Of a DNA stretch of 16,013 nt, positions 1 through 6,968 are shown piece after piece; within the stretch, counting starts at the first letter, position 1, and each line of letters begins with the position of its first letter. Under the pieces are notes generated by a model. The model worked only from the letters and a program-made list of their open reading frames with translations, searched no databases and was not told where the DNA came from. The stretch comes from an archaeon (GTDB lineage Archaea > Nanobdellota > Nanobdellia > Woesearchaeales > JAHJEM01), in NCBI GenBank assembly GCA_020057445.1, contig JAGVFV010000089.1, positions 1 through 16,013 on the forward strand, given 5' to 3'. Position numbers and translations under genes: made by a program.

Positions 1-357
1 GACATCAACATCACCCCGGATGTCAAGGGAGTCCTTTCCTCTGCACAATACATAGTCTACACATTTGACCCGAACATGACAGATCTGCCCCACATCGAGC
101 AGGTGCGCTATGAGATCTCCCGCGACCTTCCGATAAAATCAGTCCTTGCAGTCCAAAAAAACATCTCTGCATACGAATTGCTCCCGGTCGCAACCTGCAT
201 AGACGGCACGCCGACAATGCCGGTCGTCTCGTTCGAGCAATCAGACAACGCGTCCATCTCCCTTTCCGGGAACTGCATCATCATGCGAGGAGAAGGGCTC
301 CAATTCTACCGGTTGAAGGACATGCTCATCTATACGTATTTTGGCATCTTGAAGTAA
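1..357 (+). CDS. Extracytoplasmic domain protein, 5'-truncated, paralogue of the next gene
   Basis: The frame is open from base 1, so the gene begins outside the window; an internal ATG at 76 is not needed as a start. The visible 118 residues are the C-terminal part. Around residues 15-30 there is a beta-strand-like stretch with the motif TFDPN, then ATC (Cys66), GNC (Cys92) and a C-terminal helix ending YFGILK. The same landmarks occur in the downstream protein (TLDPN, ATC, GNC, YLILGIMDH), with the identical 26-residue Cys-to-Cys spacing, so the two genes are tandem paralogues. NxS/T sites and the paired cysteines suit an extracytoplasmic domain. By analogy with its neighbour, the missing N-terminus probably holds a membrane anchor. 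The stop TAA directly abuts the next ATG, so the two are surely co-transcribed. I do not recognise a named family. Confidence 0.85.
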   Translation, partial: DINITPDVKGVLSSAQYIVYTFDPNMTDLPHIEQVRYEISRDLPIKSVLAVQKNISAYELLPVATCIDGTPTMPVVSFEQSDNASISLSGNCIIMRGEGLQFYRLKDMLIYTYFGILK

Positions 358-1068
358 ATGGCCCACACAAAAAAAAAGGAAAAGCCGAAAATAGTCCATG
401 ACGACGCCAAGCATGAGCAGGAGGAAGAGGAGGAGAAAGAGCGAGGGAAAAAATCAAACATCTATTTCCTTGTCGCGATCGGCTTCATCATCGTCGGCAT
501 TGCCGTCTTCATCACCATACCCACTCTCGTCCACAAGATCCAGCTCGATAAGAATACCTATAATAAATTCATCTTCCAGAAAAATGGCAGATTCTGGATG
601 ACCGAGATCGAGAGGAACAATCTCCAGAATGCCATCCCTTTTTACTTCCACCCGCGGGAGCTCGAAGACATCCCTGCAGAGCTCAACCTTTCCGGAAAGA
701 TCCTCCCGCTCACCATGAACGAGAATGCGAGCATCATCATCACGCTCGATCCTAATCTCAACACGACAGCGGTCCAGGCAGGGGTGCAGATATCGCGAAT
801 CACAGGTGAACGCTATCACATCCTGAACATCCAGACGCGATCCGCAATCACTAACCCTCCTGCAAATTATGTAGGCAATGCCACATTCCCCCTCGCCACG
901 TGCAAGGATGCGACAAATGCGACGCTCGTCATCTGGCTTCGAAAAGGAATGGTAAACGGCATCTTCTCAGAAGGCAACTGCATCGTCGTGCAGGGAAAGG
1001 ATGAAGATGAGCTGCTTCGGTCCGCAGAAAAATTCACCTATCTCATCCTTGGAATAATGGATCACTAG
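358..1068 (+). CDS. Single-pass membrane protein with extracytoplasmic Cys-pair domain
   Basis: This 236-residue protein starts with a highly charged cytoplasmic segment (residues 1-33, Lys-rich then an acidic run). One transmembrane helix follows (about 34-58), then an extracytoplasmic domain to the C-terminus. The domain carries TLDPN (129-133), LATC (Cys182), EGNC (Cys208) and a final helix with YLILGI. These landmarks and the 26-residue spacing between cysteines are shared with the gene immediately upstream. The ATG follows the preceding TAA with no gap and I see no Shine-Dalgarno sequence, so translation may depend on re-initiation. Several N-x-S/T sequons lie outside the membrane. No enzymatic motif is visible; the pair may form a heteromeric surface assembly, which is inference. 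The stop codon overlaps the convergent GGDEF gene's stop. Confidence 0.85.
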   Translation: MAHTKKKEKPKIVHDDAKHEQEEEEEKERGKKSNIYFLVAIGFIIVGIAVFITIPTLVHKIQLDKNTYNKFIFQKNGRFWMTEIERNNLQNAIPFYFHPRELEDIPAELNLSGKILPLTMNENASIIITLDPNLNTTAVQAGVQISRITGERYHILNIQTRSAITNPPANYVGNATFPLATCKDATNATLVIWLRKGMVNGIFSEGNCIVVQGKDEDELLRSAEKFTYLILGIMDH

Positions 1069-1739
1069 CAGACGCTGTCTCTTGTCTTTTTTGCCTCGTA
1101 TAATCTTATGTCAGCATCCTTGATGACTTCCTTTTTCTCCTGCATAGGATTCCCGTAGGCAACGCCGATGCTGATCGTGATGCCCTCGCCGCCCAATTCA
1201 TCCCAGACCTTCTGCTTGACAGTGGAACGCAGATATTCTGCCTTTTCTCTTGCAGTCTCAAGGGAACAGTCAGGCATGATGACGAGGAATTCCTCTCCGC
1301 CGTACCGTGCGATCAGGTCGTTTTTCCTCACTGATTCTGCAATGATCCCTACGAGCCCGCAAAGGACACTATCTCCCGCATCATGGCCATAGGTGTCATT
1401 GACCTTCTTGAAGTGGTCGATGTCGACGATTGCGACAGCATAATCTGCAGACAGGCGCCTCAATTCCCTATCTGCTCCTCGCCTATTATATGCGCCTGTC
1501 AGCTCATCCGTCCTTGCAATTCGTGCCTCATGCCGTAGCATGCGGATCGCGTCAGCTTTCTCTTTTCTTAGTCTTTGTATCTCCTCCTCTTTTTCCTGGC
1601 TGATCCTTCTTTTCTCTTCCACTGCCTCCTGCAAAGAGCCCTTCAGCTCATGCACTTCTTGCCTGAGGTAGTTGCGCTCCTCGACAACATCAGCAACGCT
1701 GAGGATAATTTGCTCCACCTTCTTTTTTTCCTCGTCCAT
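1065..1739 (-). CDS. Coiled-coil GGDEF-domain protein (putative diguanylate cyclase)
   Basis: GGDEF domains condense two GTP into cyclic di-GMP. The C-terminal domain (about residues 76-220) has the family landmarks: DELTGAYNRRG (78-88), VDIDHFKKVNDTYGHDAGD (105-123), the active-site signature GGEEF (147-151), and SIGVA (190-194). RKND (138-141) lies exactly five residues before the signature and fits the RxxD product-inhibition site. Residues 1-75 are a long Glu/Lys/Arg-rich coiled coil, likely for dimerisation; there is no membrane segment or recognisable sensor domain. I start at the ATG at 1739 (224 residues) because a TATA box at 1761-1774 sits about 26 nt upstream; it would fall inside the coding region if the GTG at 1787 (240 residues) or ATG at 1778 were used. 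The shared GGTAAAA element lies just upstream. GGDEF proteins are uncommon in archaea. Cyclase activity is inferred from intact motifs. Confidence 0.93.
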   Translation of the reverse strand: MDEEKKKVEQIILSVADVVEERNYLRQEVHELKGSLQEAVEEKRRISQEKEEEIQRLRKEKADAIRMLRHEARIARTDELTGAYNRRGADRELRRLSADYAVAIVDIDHFKKVNDTYGHDAGDSVLCGLVGIIAESVRKNDLIARYGGEEFLVIMPDCSLETAREKAEYLRSTVKQKVWDELGGEGITISIGVAYGNPMQEKKEVIKDADIRLYEAKKTRDSVC

Positions 1740-1760
1740 CTGCCCTTGAATGATCCTCGA

Positions 1761-1789
1761 GTTTAAATATTTTATCATTTTTACCACTA
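1761..1789 (-). promoter_or_regulatory. GGDEF gene promoter: GGTAAAA element plus TATA box
   Basis: On the minus strand TAGTGGTAAAAA (1789-1778) precedes an A/T-rich box AAAATATTTAAAC (1773-1761). The TTTAAA core (1762-1767) is centred about 26 nt before the ATG at 1739, as expected for a leaderless archaeal transcript. The upstream TAGTGGTAAAA is shared with the promoters at 10612, 14209 and, less exactly, 9550. Outer bases TTAC and GTAA flank it symmetrically. Confidence 0.65.
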
Positions 1790-1820
1790 ATCAGTAACAT
1801 TATTGTGGTTTTTTGTGGTC

Positions 1821-2276
1821 TTATTCCGGTTTCCTGAGAAAGACATCGAGCTGCCTTGAAGGCTTCTCGTTCTTGGCATAGATCGCAATCATGTGCGTCG
1901 CATAGGTCCTCGCATCCTCCCAATAGGTGTTGATGACCCTCGTGAAGAGGAGGATGAGAAGGAGCGATATCGTCGTCCCGATGATGGTGGACATGATGAC
2001 GAACGGCTCTGCAAACCTGCCGATGAGGGATGAATTGGCAGTCACGAGGTCTGCGATGAAGTTCGAGACGATGGACGCGTACAAGAGCAGGTAAAAAAAC
2101 ATCCTGATGAACCCAAGGACGCGCATCTTCACAAAGACAGACCCGATCTTCTCGCCAAGCAGGCGCACATGCTCCTTATCTTCCTTTCCCCGGAGAGGGA
2201 TGTCCTGATGCAGCCGGTCCAAGTACTGCTGCAGCCTTGTCGTCCTTGTCACCTGCATCCTCCTGAAAAAGGTCAT
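1821..2276 (-). CDS. Two-helix membrane protein of unknown function
   Basis: The protein has 151 residues. The first 50 are basic and amphipathic, with several Arg/Lys and Gln/Leu positions. Two hydrophobic helices follow, at about 53-76 and 90-114, joined by a short polar loop, and then a 35-residue C-terminal segment ending in basic and acidic residues. Both termini are probably cytoplasmic. The ATG at 2276 lies about 26 nt downstream of a TATA box (2299-2305), so it looks leaderless; an internal ATG seven codons in is less well placed. The GGDEF gene follows downstream on the same strand but has its own promoter in the 80-base gap. I do not recognise a family. Confidence 0.75.
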   Translation of the reverse strand: MTFFRRMQVTRTTRLQQYLDRLHQDIPLRGKEDKEHVRLLGEKIGSVFVKMRVLGFIRMFFYLLLYASIVSNFIADLVTANSSLIGRFAEPFVIMSTIIGTTISLLLILLFTRVINTYWEDARTYATHMIAIYAKNEKPSRQLDVFLRKPE

Positions 2277-2297
2277 GCCCCTGTTGTTTCCAAAAGG

Positions 2298-2306
2298 GTA
2301 TAAAAA
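2298..2306 (-). promoter_or_regulatory. TATA box for the 1821-2276 gene
   Basis: Minus strand TTTTTATAC, centred about 26 nt before the ATG at 2276. Confidence 0.55.
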
Positions 2307-2323
2307 TGTATCTATGCAAGGAC

Positions 2324-2359
2324 GTGATATGCTGTCCTGTAAGTGAGTGATATGCTATC
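2324..2359. repeat. 13-bp direct repeat in a divergent promoter region
   Basis: GTGATATGCTGTC (2324-2336) and GTGATATGCTATC (2347-2359) differ at one base and start 23 bp apart, about two helical turns. They lie between the divergent TATA boxes of the 2276 (-) and 2413 (+) genes, a position that suits an activator or repressor site. Function is inference. Confidence 0.55.
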
Positions 2360-2380
2360 AGACAGAATTTTTTCACAACC

Positions 2381-2390
2381 TTTTTATAAC
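2381..2390 (+). promoter_or_regulatory. TATA box for the zinc-ribbon gene
   Basis: TTTTTATAAC is centred about 27 nt upstream of the ATG at 2413. This supports that internal ATG as the real start, giving a leaderless mRNA. Confidence 0.6.
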
Positions 2391-2412
2391 CCTTGCTGTC
2401 TTCGAATCCCCT

Positions 2413-2589
2413 ATGCACGCGACACTCGAGGAGCATCTCAGCGTCATCTGCCCAGGATGCAAGAAAGAGCACAACAAGCAATGGTCTGACCAGTTCGACA
2501 AGCACCAGCATTATAGCAGGCTCACCTGCGACTGCAACTACGAGATCTTCATCAGGTCAAAACACTTCACGAGCAGCGTGAACCACTAA
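2413..2589 (+). CDS. Small zinc-ribbon protein
   Basis: This 58-residue protein has two cysteine knuckles: CPGC (Cys13, Cys16) and CDC (Cys39, Cys41). The 22-residue span between them contains HQH (31-33) as possible extra ligands. The pattern fits a single zinc ribbon; such small proteins often bind nucleic acid or act as accessory subunits, but no partner can be named here. The frame extends upstream to an ATG at 2347, but that would include the TATA box at 2381-2390 in the coding region, so I use the ATG at 2413. The 3' end overlaps the convergent phasin-like gene by four bases. It stands alone between two minus-strand units, so context adds little. Confidence 0.75.
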   Translation: MHATLEEHLSVICPGCKKEHNKQWSDQFDKHQHYSRLTCDCNYEIFIRSKHFTSSVNH

Positions 2590-2822
2590 AGACGCTTCTT
2601 GATCTCGTTTCGGACCATATTTTCTGCGCTCTTGATCCGTCTCTCGATGTCCTTCCTGTGCGAAAGGCTCTCTTTGAGGATCCTTTTCGCGATCCTCTTC
2701 CCCTCTGCATCGCTCATCCTGTTCTCCTTCATGAACCGTGCCACCTCTTTCTCCACAGCGTCCTTTGTCAGCAAGGTCACTCCAAGGCCGAGCAGGAAGG
2801 CTTTTCGCATCCTCTTATCCAT
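2586..2822 (-). CDS. Phasin-like small helical protein
   Basis: The protein has 78 residues. Residues 5-20 form an N-terminal hydrophobic/Gly segment (KAFLLGLGVTLLTK). Charged helices follow, with a turn near MSDAEGK (36-42), and the rest (43-78) is a basic amphipathic coiled-coil-like helix. This layout resembles the small phasin-like proteins of the PhaF type (COG3937), although similarity over such a short helical protein is weak evidence. The ATG lies inside the end of the kinase gene (8-base overlap) and is preceded by a purine-rich AGGAGAGGTGG, a good Shine-Dalgarno region, as expected for an internal operon gene. Coupling to an ABC1 kinase suggests a role at a membrane or lipid interface with that enzyme; this is inference. 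Confidence 0.75.
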   Translation of the reverse strand: MDKRMRKAFLLGLGVTLLTKDAVEKEVARFMKENRMSDAEGKRIAKRILKESLSHRKDIERRIKSAENMVRNEIKKRL

Positions 2823-4392
2823 ACGACCACCTCTCCTTGAACATCATGACAAACAGATCCAGCAATAGCAATAAGGCAAGACAGAGCAGGATCACTGCAT
2901 ACGTCTTGTTGATATCCACGATCAAGGCAAAGGATATCACGAGCGCGGCGATGATGATCCCCATGACAAGCCTGTTCGTCCCTCTCGTGATCGAGGAATC
3001 GAGCCGGACGATGTCCCGCTCAAGAAGCTTCAGCTTCTCGTCAAGCCCGTGCACTTCGGAGAGGAAAGTGTTCGACTTGTCAGGAAGGGCTGCAAGGAAT
3101 TCCGCAAACCGCGGCGCATTCTTCCTTGCGGCAAGATAGAATTCCTTTACGCCAAATTTCTGCTTGATGAGCGTCGATACGAACGGCTTTGACTCATCCA
3201 CGATATTGAACGACGGCCAAAGCGACCGTGCGACGCCTTCAAGCGTGATGATCGATTTCCCAAGAAGCACATAATCCTTCGGCAGGCGGATATGGTGCTT
3301 CTTTGCAACCTCAAACGACTGCATGATGACGACGCCCATATCGATATGGCGAAGGTCATTGCCATAATACTTCCCAAGGGCACGGGAGAGATCCTCCTTG
3401 AATGACTGCCGATCGACTGTGTATTCCAGCAGGTTCAGCCTGATGAACGAATCGACTATTGCATCCATATCCTTTGCGACCAGGCTCACGAAAAGGACGG
3501 CAAGATGCGACCGCAAGGAATCATCGATCCTGCCGACGATCCCGAAATCGATCAAGGCGAGCTGCTTATTTCGCGTCACCAGGATATTTCCCGGATGCGG
3601 GTCAGCATGGAATATCCCGTCGATAAAGATCTGCTTGAATACGGCCTGGACAAGGCTTCGCACATATCCCTCGCGCTCTGCCCTGGAAAACTTCACCTTG
3701 TCTATCCTCTTGCCGTCGATGAATTCCATGGTCAGCACGCGTTTTGTCGTGCATTGCCAATACACGTGAGGGATCTGCAGGGATGTCTTTTCGAAATTCT
3801 TGCCAATTGCCTCTATGTTTTTTGCCTCCCTGATGTAATCAAGCTCGTTTTCCGTATATATCTTGAACTGCTCATAGATCTCGATTGGATCAATGACACT
3901 TGAGCCGTACTTCTTCTTCAGATAGCCTGCAAGATGGAAGAGGATGAGAAGATCATCAGCCATGGTCTTCTCAATGTCGGGCCGCATGACCTTGACTGCG
4001 ACGGAGATGCCGTTCATCTCAGCGCGATACACCTGGCCGATGGATGCTGACGCGACCAGTTCCTTGACCTCAAGAAGACGGGACGCGTGCGAAAGCTCTT
4101 TCTTGATCACTGCCTCTGCTTCTGCCCTGGAAAATGGCTTGACCCGATCCTGCAATCTGGCAAGCTCACGGCAATACCTCTCCGGGATCAGGTCTGGCCG
4201 AAGGGAAAGATGCTGGCCAAGCTTGACAAACGTTCCGCCAAGATCCTCAAGCGCACGCCGCAGCCTCGCAGGATCAAGATCCTTCCCTCTATGGAACTTC
4301 TCGGAAAGCACATGAGAAAACCCGAACTTCGCCGACACCCGAAGGATATCCCTGAAACGCTTAAACTCCCTCAGCTTCTCCGGTATCCCCAT
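2815..4392 (-). CDS. ABC1/AarF/UbiB-family atypical kinase, membrane anchored
   Basis: This 525-residue protein has the hallmarks of the ABC1/ADCK/UbiB protein-kinase-like family, whose members are ATPases/kinases linked to isoprenoid-lipid metabolism. Visible motifs are KLGQ (57-60, the KxGQ inhibitory helix), the Ala-rich nucleotide loop ASASIGQ (114-120), VAVKV with Lys134, ELD (183-185, the ExD motif), HADPHPGN (262-269, catalytic loop) and DFG (282-284). Two hydrophobic helices at about 474-493 and 498-517 anchor the C-terminus. The frame is open to 4662, but the extra 90 residues are Cys/Phe-rich and unlike the family. A TATA box at 4415-4420 lies about 26 nt before the ATG at 4392, so I start there. 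It forms an operon with the overlapping phasin-like gene. No quinone-biosynthesis genes are visible, so a role in ubiquinone synthesis should not be assumed; archaeal prenyl lipids are an alternative. Confidence 0.93.
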   Translation of the reverse strand: MGIPEKLREFKRFRDILRVSAKFGFSHVLSEKFHRGKDLDPARLRRALEDLGGTFVKLGQHLSLRPDLIPERYCRELARLQDRVKPFSRAEAEAVIKKELSHASRLLEVKELVASASIGQVYRAEMNGISVAVKVMRPDIEKTMADDLLILFHLAGYLKKKYGSSVIDPIEIYEQFKIYTENELDYIREAKNIEAIGKNFEKTSLQIPHVYWQCTTKRVLTMEFIDGKRIDKVKFSRAEREGYVRSLVQAVFKQIFIDGIFHADPHPGNILVTRNKQLALIDFGIVGRIDDSLRSHLAVLFVSLVAKDMDAIVDSFIRLNLLEYTVDRQSFKEDLSRALGKYYGNDLRHIDMGVVIMQSFEVAKKHHIRLPKDYVLLGKSIITLEGVARSLWPSFNIVDESKPFVSTLIKQKFGVKEFYLAARKNAPRFAEFLAALPDKSNTFLSEVHGLDEKLKLLERDIVRLDSSITRGTNRLVMGIIIAALVISFALIVDINKTYAVILLCLALLLLLDLFVMMFKERWSYG

Positions 4393-4412
4393 GGCCTGCC
4401 TTGACGCCGGGA

Positions 4413-4423
4413 AGTATAAAAAG
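4413..4423 (-). promoter_or_regulatory. TATA box for the ABC1-phasin-like operon
   Basis: Minus strand TTTTTATACT is centred about 26 nt before the ATG at 4392. This argues for a leaderless start and against the longer open frame. Confidence 0.6.
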
Positions 4424-4510
4424 ATGTGTGAGCATTCTTGAATGATACAAAAAAAAATAGCGTATGCAAAAAAACATGCGCACACACATGCATCCGAATC
4501 GCATCCCAAA

Positions 4511-4520
4511 TATTTATAAA
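4511..4520 (+). promoter_or_regulatory. TATA box for the CorA gene
   Basis: TATTTATAAA is centred about 31 nt upstream of the ATG at 4547, giving a leaderless or nearly leaderless transcript. Confidence 0.6.
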
Positions 4521-4546
4521 GAAAACATGACAGGAAACCCTTGGGA

Positions 4547-5731
4547 ATGGCAAAGGGGACAAACGGCAATGGAAAGAGACCAAGCATCGTCACCCTGTTT
4601 GTCAGGAATATCGACGATTTCCTCAAGAGCATGGATTCCCTCCAAAACTCCCTCTTCTCCACGACACACAGCCATAAAGAGAAACGGTCAGCAAAGGCAG
4701 GGCTTCCGCCAGGCGCCCTCGTCTATGTCGGCAAGAAAAGGCCGACCAGGATCAAGATCACGGTCATCGACTACAACGAGAAGAAATTCCAGGAAAAGAC
4801 AGTCGACGACATCAAGGAATGCTTCCCCTTCAAGGACACGCCATCCATCACCTGGATCAACATCGACGGCATCCATGATGTCAAGCTGATCGAGACCATC
4901 GGTAAATACTTCGGAGTCCACCCGCTCATCCTCGAGGACATCCTCAACACCAACCAGCGGCCGAAGATGCAGGACATGGAAAGTTACGTCTACACAGTGC
5001 TTCGCATGTTCCAATACGAAAAGGAAAAGCAGAAAGTCATGTCTGAACAGGTCAGCCTGATCCTTGGCAAGAACTTCGTCATCTCATTCCAGGAGACAGA
5101 CGACTGGGACGTGTTTGACCCGATCAGGCAGCGCCTGCGCACAGGTCAAGGGCGGATCAGGAAGCTTGGCGCAGACTACCTGACCTATTCGATGATCGAC
5201 GCCATCACCGACAACTACTTCACCATCCTCGAGAACGTCGGCGAGAAGATCGAGACCCTCCACATGGAACTCCTTGAGAACCCGAAGAAAGAGACGCTCC
5301 ACAAGCTCAACATCGCCAAACGCGAGCTGCTCGAGCTTCGAAAGAGCATCTGGCCGCTACGCGAAGTCGTCAGCCAGTTCGAACGAGGCGAGACAGACCT
5401 TGTCAAGAAGACGACCTACATCTACCTCCGAGACGTCTACGACCACATCATCCAGGTCATCGACCAGATCGAGACCTACAGGGAGATGCTCGCAGGGATG
5501 CTCGACATCTACCTCTCGAGCATAAGCAACAAGCTCAACGAGGTCATGAAGGTCTTGACGCTCATCTCCACCATCTTCATGCCGCTCACCTTCCTTGCCG
5601 GAGTCTATGGCATGAACTTCCACTACCTCCCTGAGCTGTACTGGAGACCTTCCTACTTCATCTGGTGGGGACTATGCGCTGCGATTGCCATCAGCATGAT
5701 AATACTATTCAAGAAGAAGAAGTGGCTGTGA
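4547..5731 (+). CDS. corA: CorA-type Mg2+/divalent cation transporter
   Basis: CorA proteins are homopentameric channels in the cytoplasmic membrane that admit Mg2+, and in some cases Co2+ or Ni2+. The 394-residue protein has a large N-terminal cytoplasmic domain. Its long helices include a Glu/Lys-rich stretch continuing into the pore helix. The first membrane helix ends in the signature YGMN (about 354-357), followed by the loop HYLPELYW, and a second helix near the C-terminus closes with the basic tail KKKKWL. Length and topology are typical of the family. The ATG at 4547 is preferred over an in-frame TTG two codons earlier. The first 60 or so residues (Lys-rich, low complexity) are longer than in minimal CorA proteins. 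It is divergent from the kinase gene and shares its 154-base promoter region. Confidence 0.95.
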   Translation: MAKGTNGNGKRPSIVTLFVRNIDDFLKSMDSLQNSLFSTTHSHKEKRSAKAGLPPGALVYVGKKRPTRIKITVIDYNEKKFQEKTVDDIKECFPFKDTPSITWINIDGIHDVKLIETIGKYFGVHPLILEDILNTNQRPKMQDMESYVYTVLRMFQYEKEKQKVMSEQVSLILGKNFVISFQETDDWDVFDPIRQRLRTGQGRIRKLGADYLTYSMIDAITDNYFTILENVGEKIETLHMELLENPKKETLHKLNIAKRELLELRKSIWPLREVVSQFERGETDLVKKTTYIYLRDVYDHIIQVIDQIETYREMLAGMLDIYLSSISNKLNEVMKVLTLISTIFMPLTFLAGVYGMNFHYLPELYWRPSYFIWWGLCAAIAISMIILFKKKKWL

Positions 5732-5764
5732 AATCTCTAAGAATAAGACTGGCATTGAAACAAA

Positions 5765-5773
5765 CTTTATAAG
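5765..5773 (+). promoter_or_regulatory. TATA box for the GT-B-like gene
   Basis: CTTTATAAG is centred 26 nt upstream of the ATG at 5795. It lies in the 63-base gap after corA, so the downstream gene has its own promoter. Confidence 0.6.
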
Positions 5774-5794
5774 ACACAACAGGGTTCTTATGGC

Positions 5795-6967
5795 ATGGAA
5801 ACTCAAGGTAAGAGGCTGCTTCCCAAAGAATCACCTGCAATCACCGCCATCGGATATGTCGAAAAGATTCTCGTCGGCGCATGGCATCGTGGTGGAGGAC
5901 AGGCAGTCTACCCTCCAACAATAAGAATTGCAGGAGATGGCCATGAGATAATACCTGTCATCGCAGGGCCTTCGCTCGATGTATTCAAAGACATCCCATT
6001 CAAGACACCCGAAATATACGGATATTCCGCCATCGGACGTGAAGAGGCAAGACAGATTCTCGAAGCAGAACAGCCATCAGTCCTGCTCATCGGAACAAGC
6101 TCACAAGACAAGGACACCCCAATCACCCTCGAGCAAGCGCTGACTCTCGCAGCAAGAGAGAGAGGGATACCGACGATCGCAGTCCTTGACTTCTGGGGCA
6201 ATTACTCGCGAAGGTTCAGCGACAAGCCGACGTACGACAATAGGAAATATCTCCCTGACATGATCTGTGTACCAGACGTGATTGCTTTCAACGACATGAT
6301 AGGGGAAGGATTTGACAAAGACAAGCTTGTCGTCACCGGAAACCCTTATTTCGACGACATCGCAGCATCAAAGGAGCAATTCACCGGCGATCGGCGTGAT
6401 GAATCACGAAAGGAATACAGGCGACAAGTCGTCCTCTTTGCAAGCCAGCCGATAGAGCTCTATTACGGGTCGTCGATGGGCTACACGGAAAAGACCGCAT
6501 TGGAAGACCTTCTCTCCTGCATAGAAGAAGCGGGTGACGTGTGGTTCTGTCCGAACACGACCATCGTCATCCGCCCCCATCCGAAAGAGGACCCTGAAGA
6601 GTTACGCGCTGTTGCAGACAGGCATGCTGTCCATTACTTCATCGACAGCAAGACGCCGCTTCGCGAAGCGATCATGGCGTCAGACATTGTCCTATCCCCT
6701 TTTTCGACGATGCTCGTCGACGCGGCGCTTCTTGGCGTTCCGGCAATCAGCCTCCAGCCAGGGCTATGCAGAGATGACCTGCTCCCGACAAACAAGCTCG
6801 GGATAACATATCCCGTGTTCAAGCAAGGGGAAGTCGGAGATGCGATCAAGGCATTCCTTTCAGATACAACCCTACGGAAGAAATTCGAAGAAAAATCGAA
6901 ATCGATCACACCTGACGGGAAAGCGACAGAAAGGGTGGTACGGGAAATATATTCCTTATTCCGCTGA
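5795..6967 (+). CDS. GT-B-fold glycosyltransferase/glycerophosphotransferase-like protein
   Basis: This 390-residue soluble protein appears to have two Rossmann-like halves. The N-terminal half contains SVLLIGTSS (95-103) and a conserved-looking PTIAVLDFWGNY (126-137). The C-terminal half has RPHPKED (260-266) and the donor-site-like stretch SPFSTMLVDAALLGVPAISL (301-320). That combination resembles GT-B-fold enzymes of the UDP-GlcNAc 2-epimerase and CDP-glycerol glycerophosphotransferase type, where the HP segment and the S-T-x-x-x-D/E-A helix contact the nucleotide donor. Substrate cannot be read from sequence; a role in surface polysaccharide or polar lipid decoration is inference. No signal peptide or membrane helix is seen. 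The start follows a well-placed TATA box. It ends one base from the convergent map gene's stop. Confidence 0.7.
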   Translation: METQGKRLLPKESPAITAIGYVEKILVGAWHRGGGQAVYPPTIRIAGDGHEIIPVIAGPSLDVFKDIPFKTPEIYGYSAIGREEARQILEAEQPSVLLIGTSSQDKDTPITLEQALTLAARERGIPTIAVLDFWGNYSRRFSDKPTYDNRKYLPDMICVPDVIAFNDMIGEGFDKDKLVVTGNPYFDDIAASKEQFTGDRRDESRKEYRRQVVLFASQPIELYYGSSMGYTEKTALEDLLSCIEEAGDVWFCPNTTIVIRPHPKEDPEELRAVADRHAVHYFIDSKTPLREAIMASDIVLSPFSTMLVDAALLGVPAISLQPGLCRDDLLPTNKLGITYPVFKQGEVGDAIKAFLSDTTLRKKFEEKSKSITPDGKATERVVREIYSLFR

Positions 6968-6968
6968 T

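Noticed and set aside
1790..1820. Short repeated TGTGGT units downstream of the 2276 gene as a possible repeat array
   Set aside because: There are only two short degenerate copies in an A/T-rich gap; this is more likely part of the GGDEF promoter region or a terminator tract.
4393..4662. 90-codon upstream extension of the ABC1 kinase frame
   Set aside because: The extra residues are Cys/Phe-rich and unlike the family N-terminus, overlap the corA start, and contain the kinase promoter.
4464..4889. Frame overlapping the 5' end of corA on the plus strand
   Set aside because: Its translation is Ser/Arg/Thr-rich low complexity, typical of an out-of-frame shadow of the corA coding sequence.
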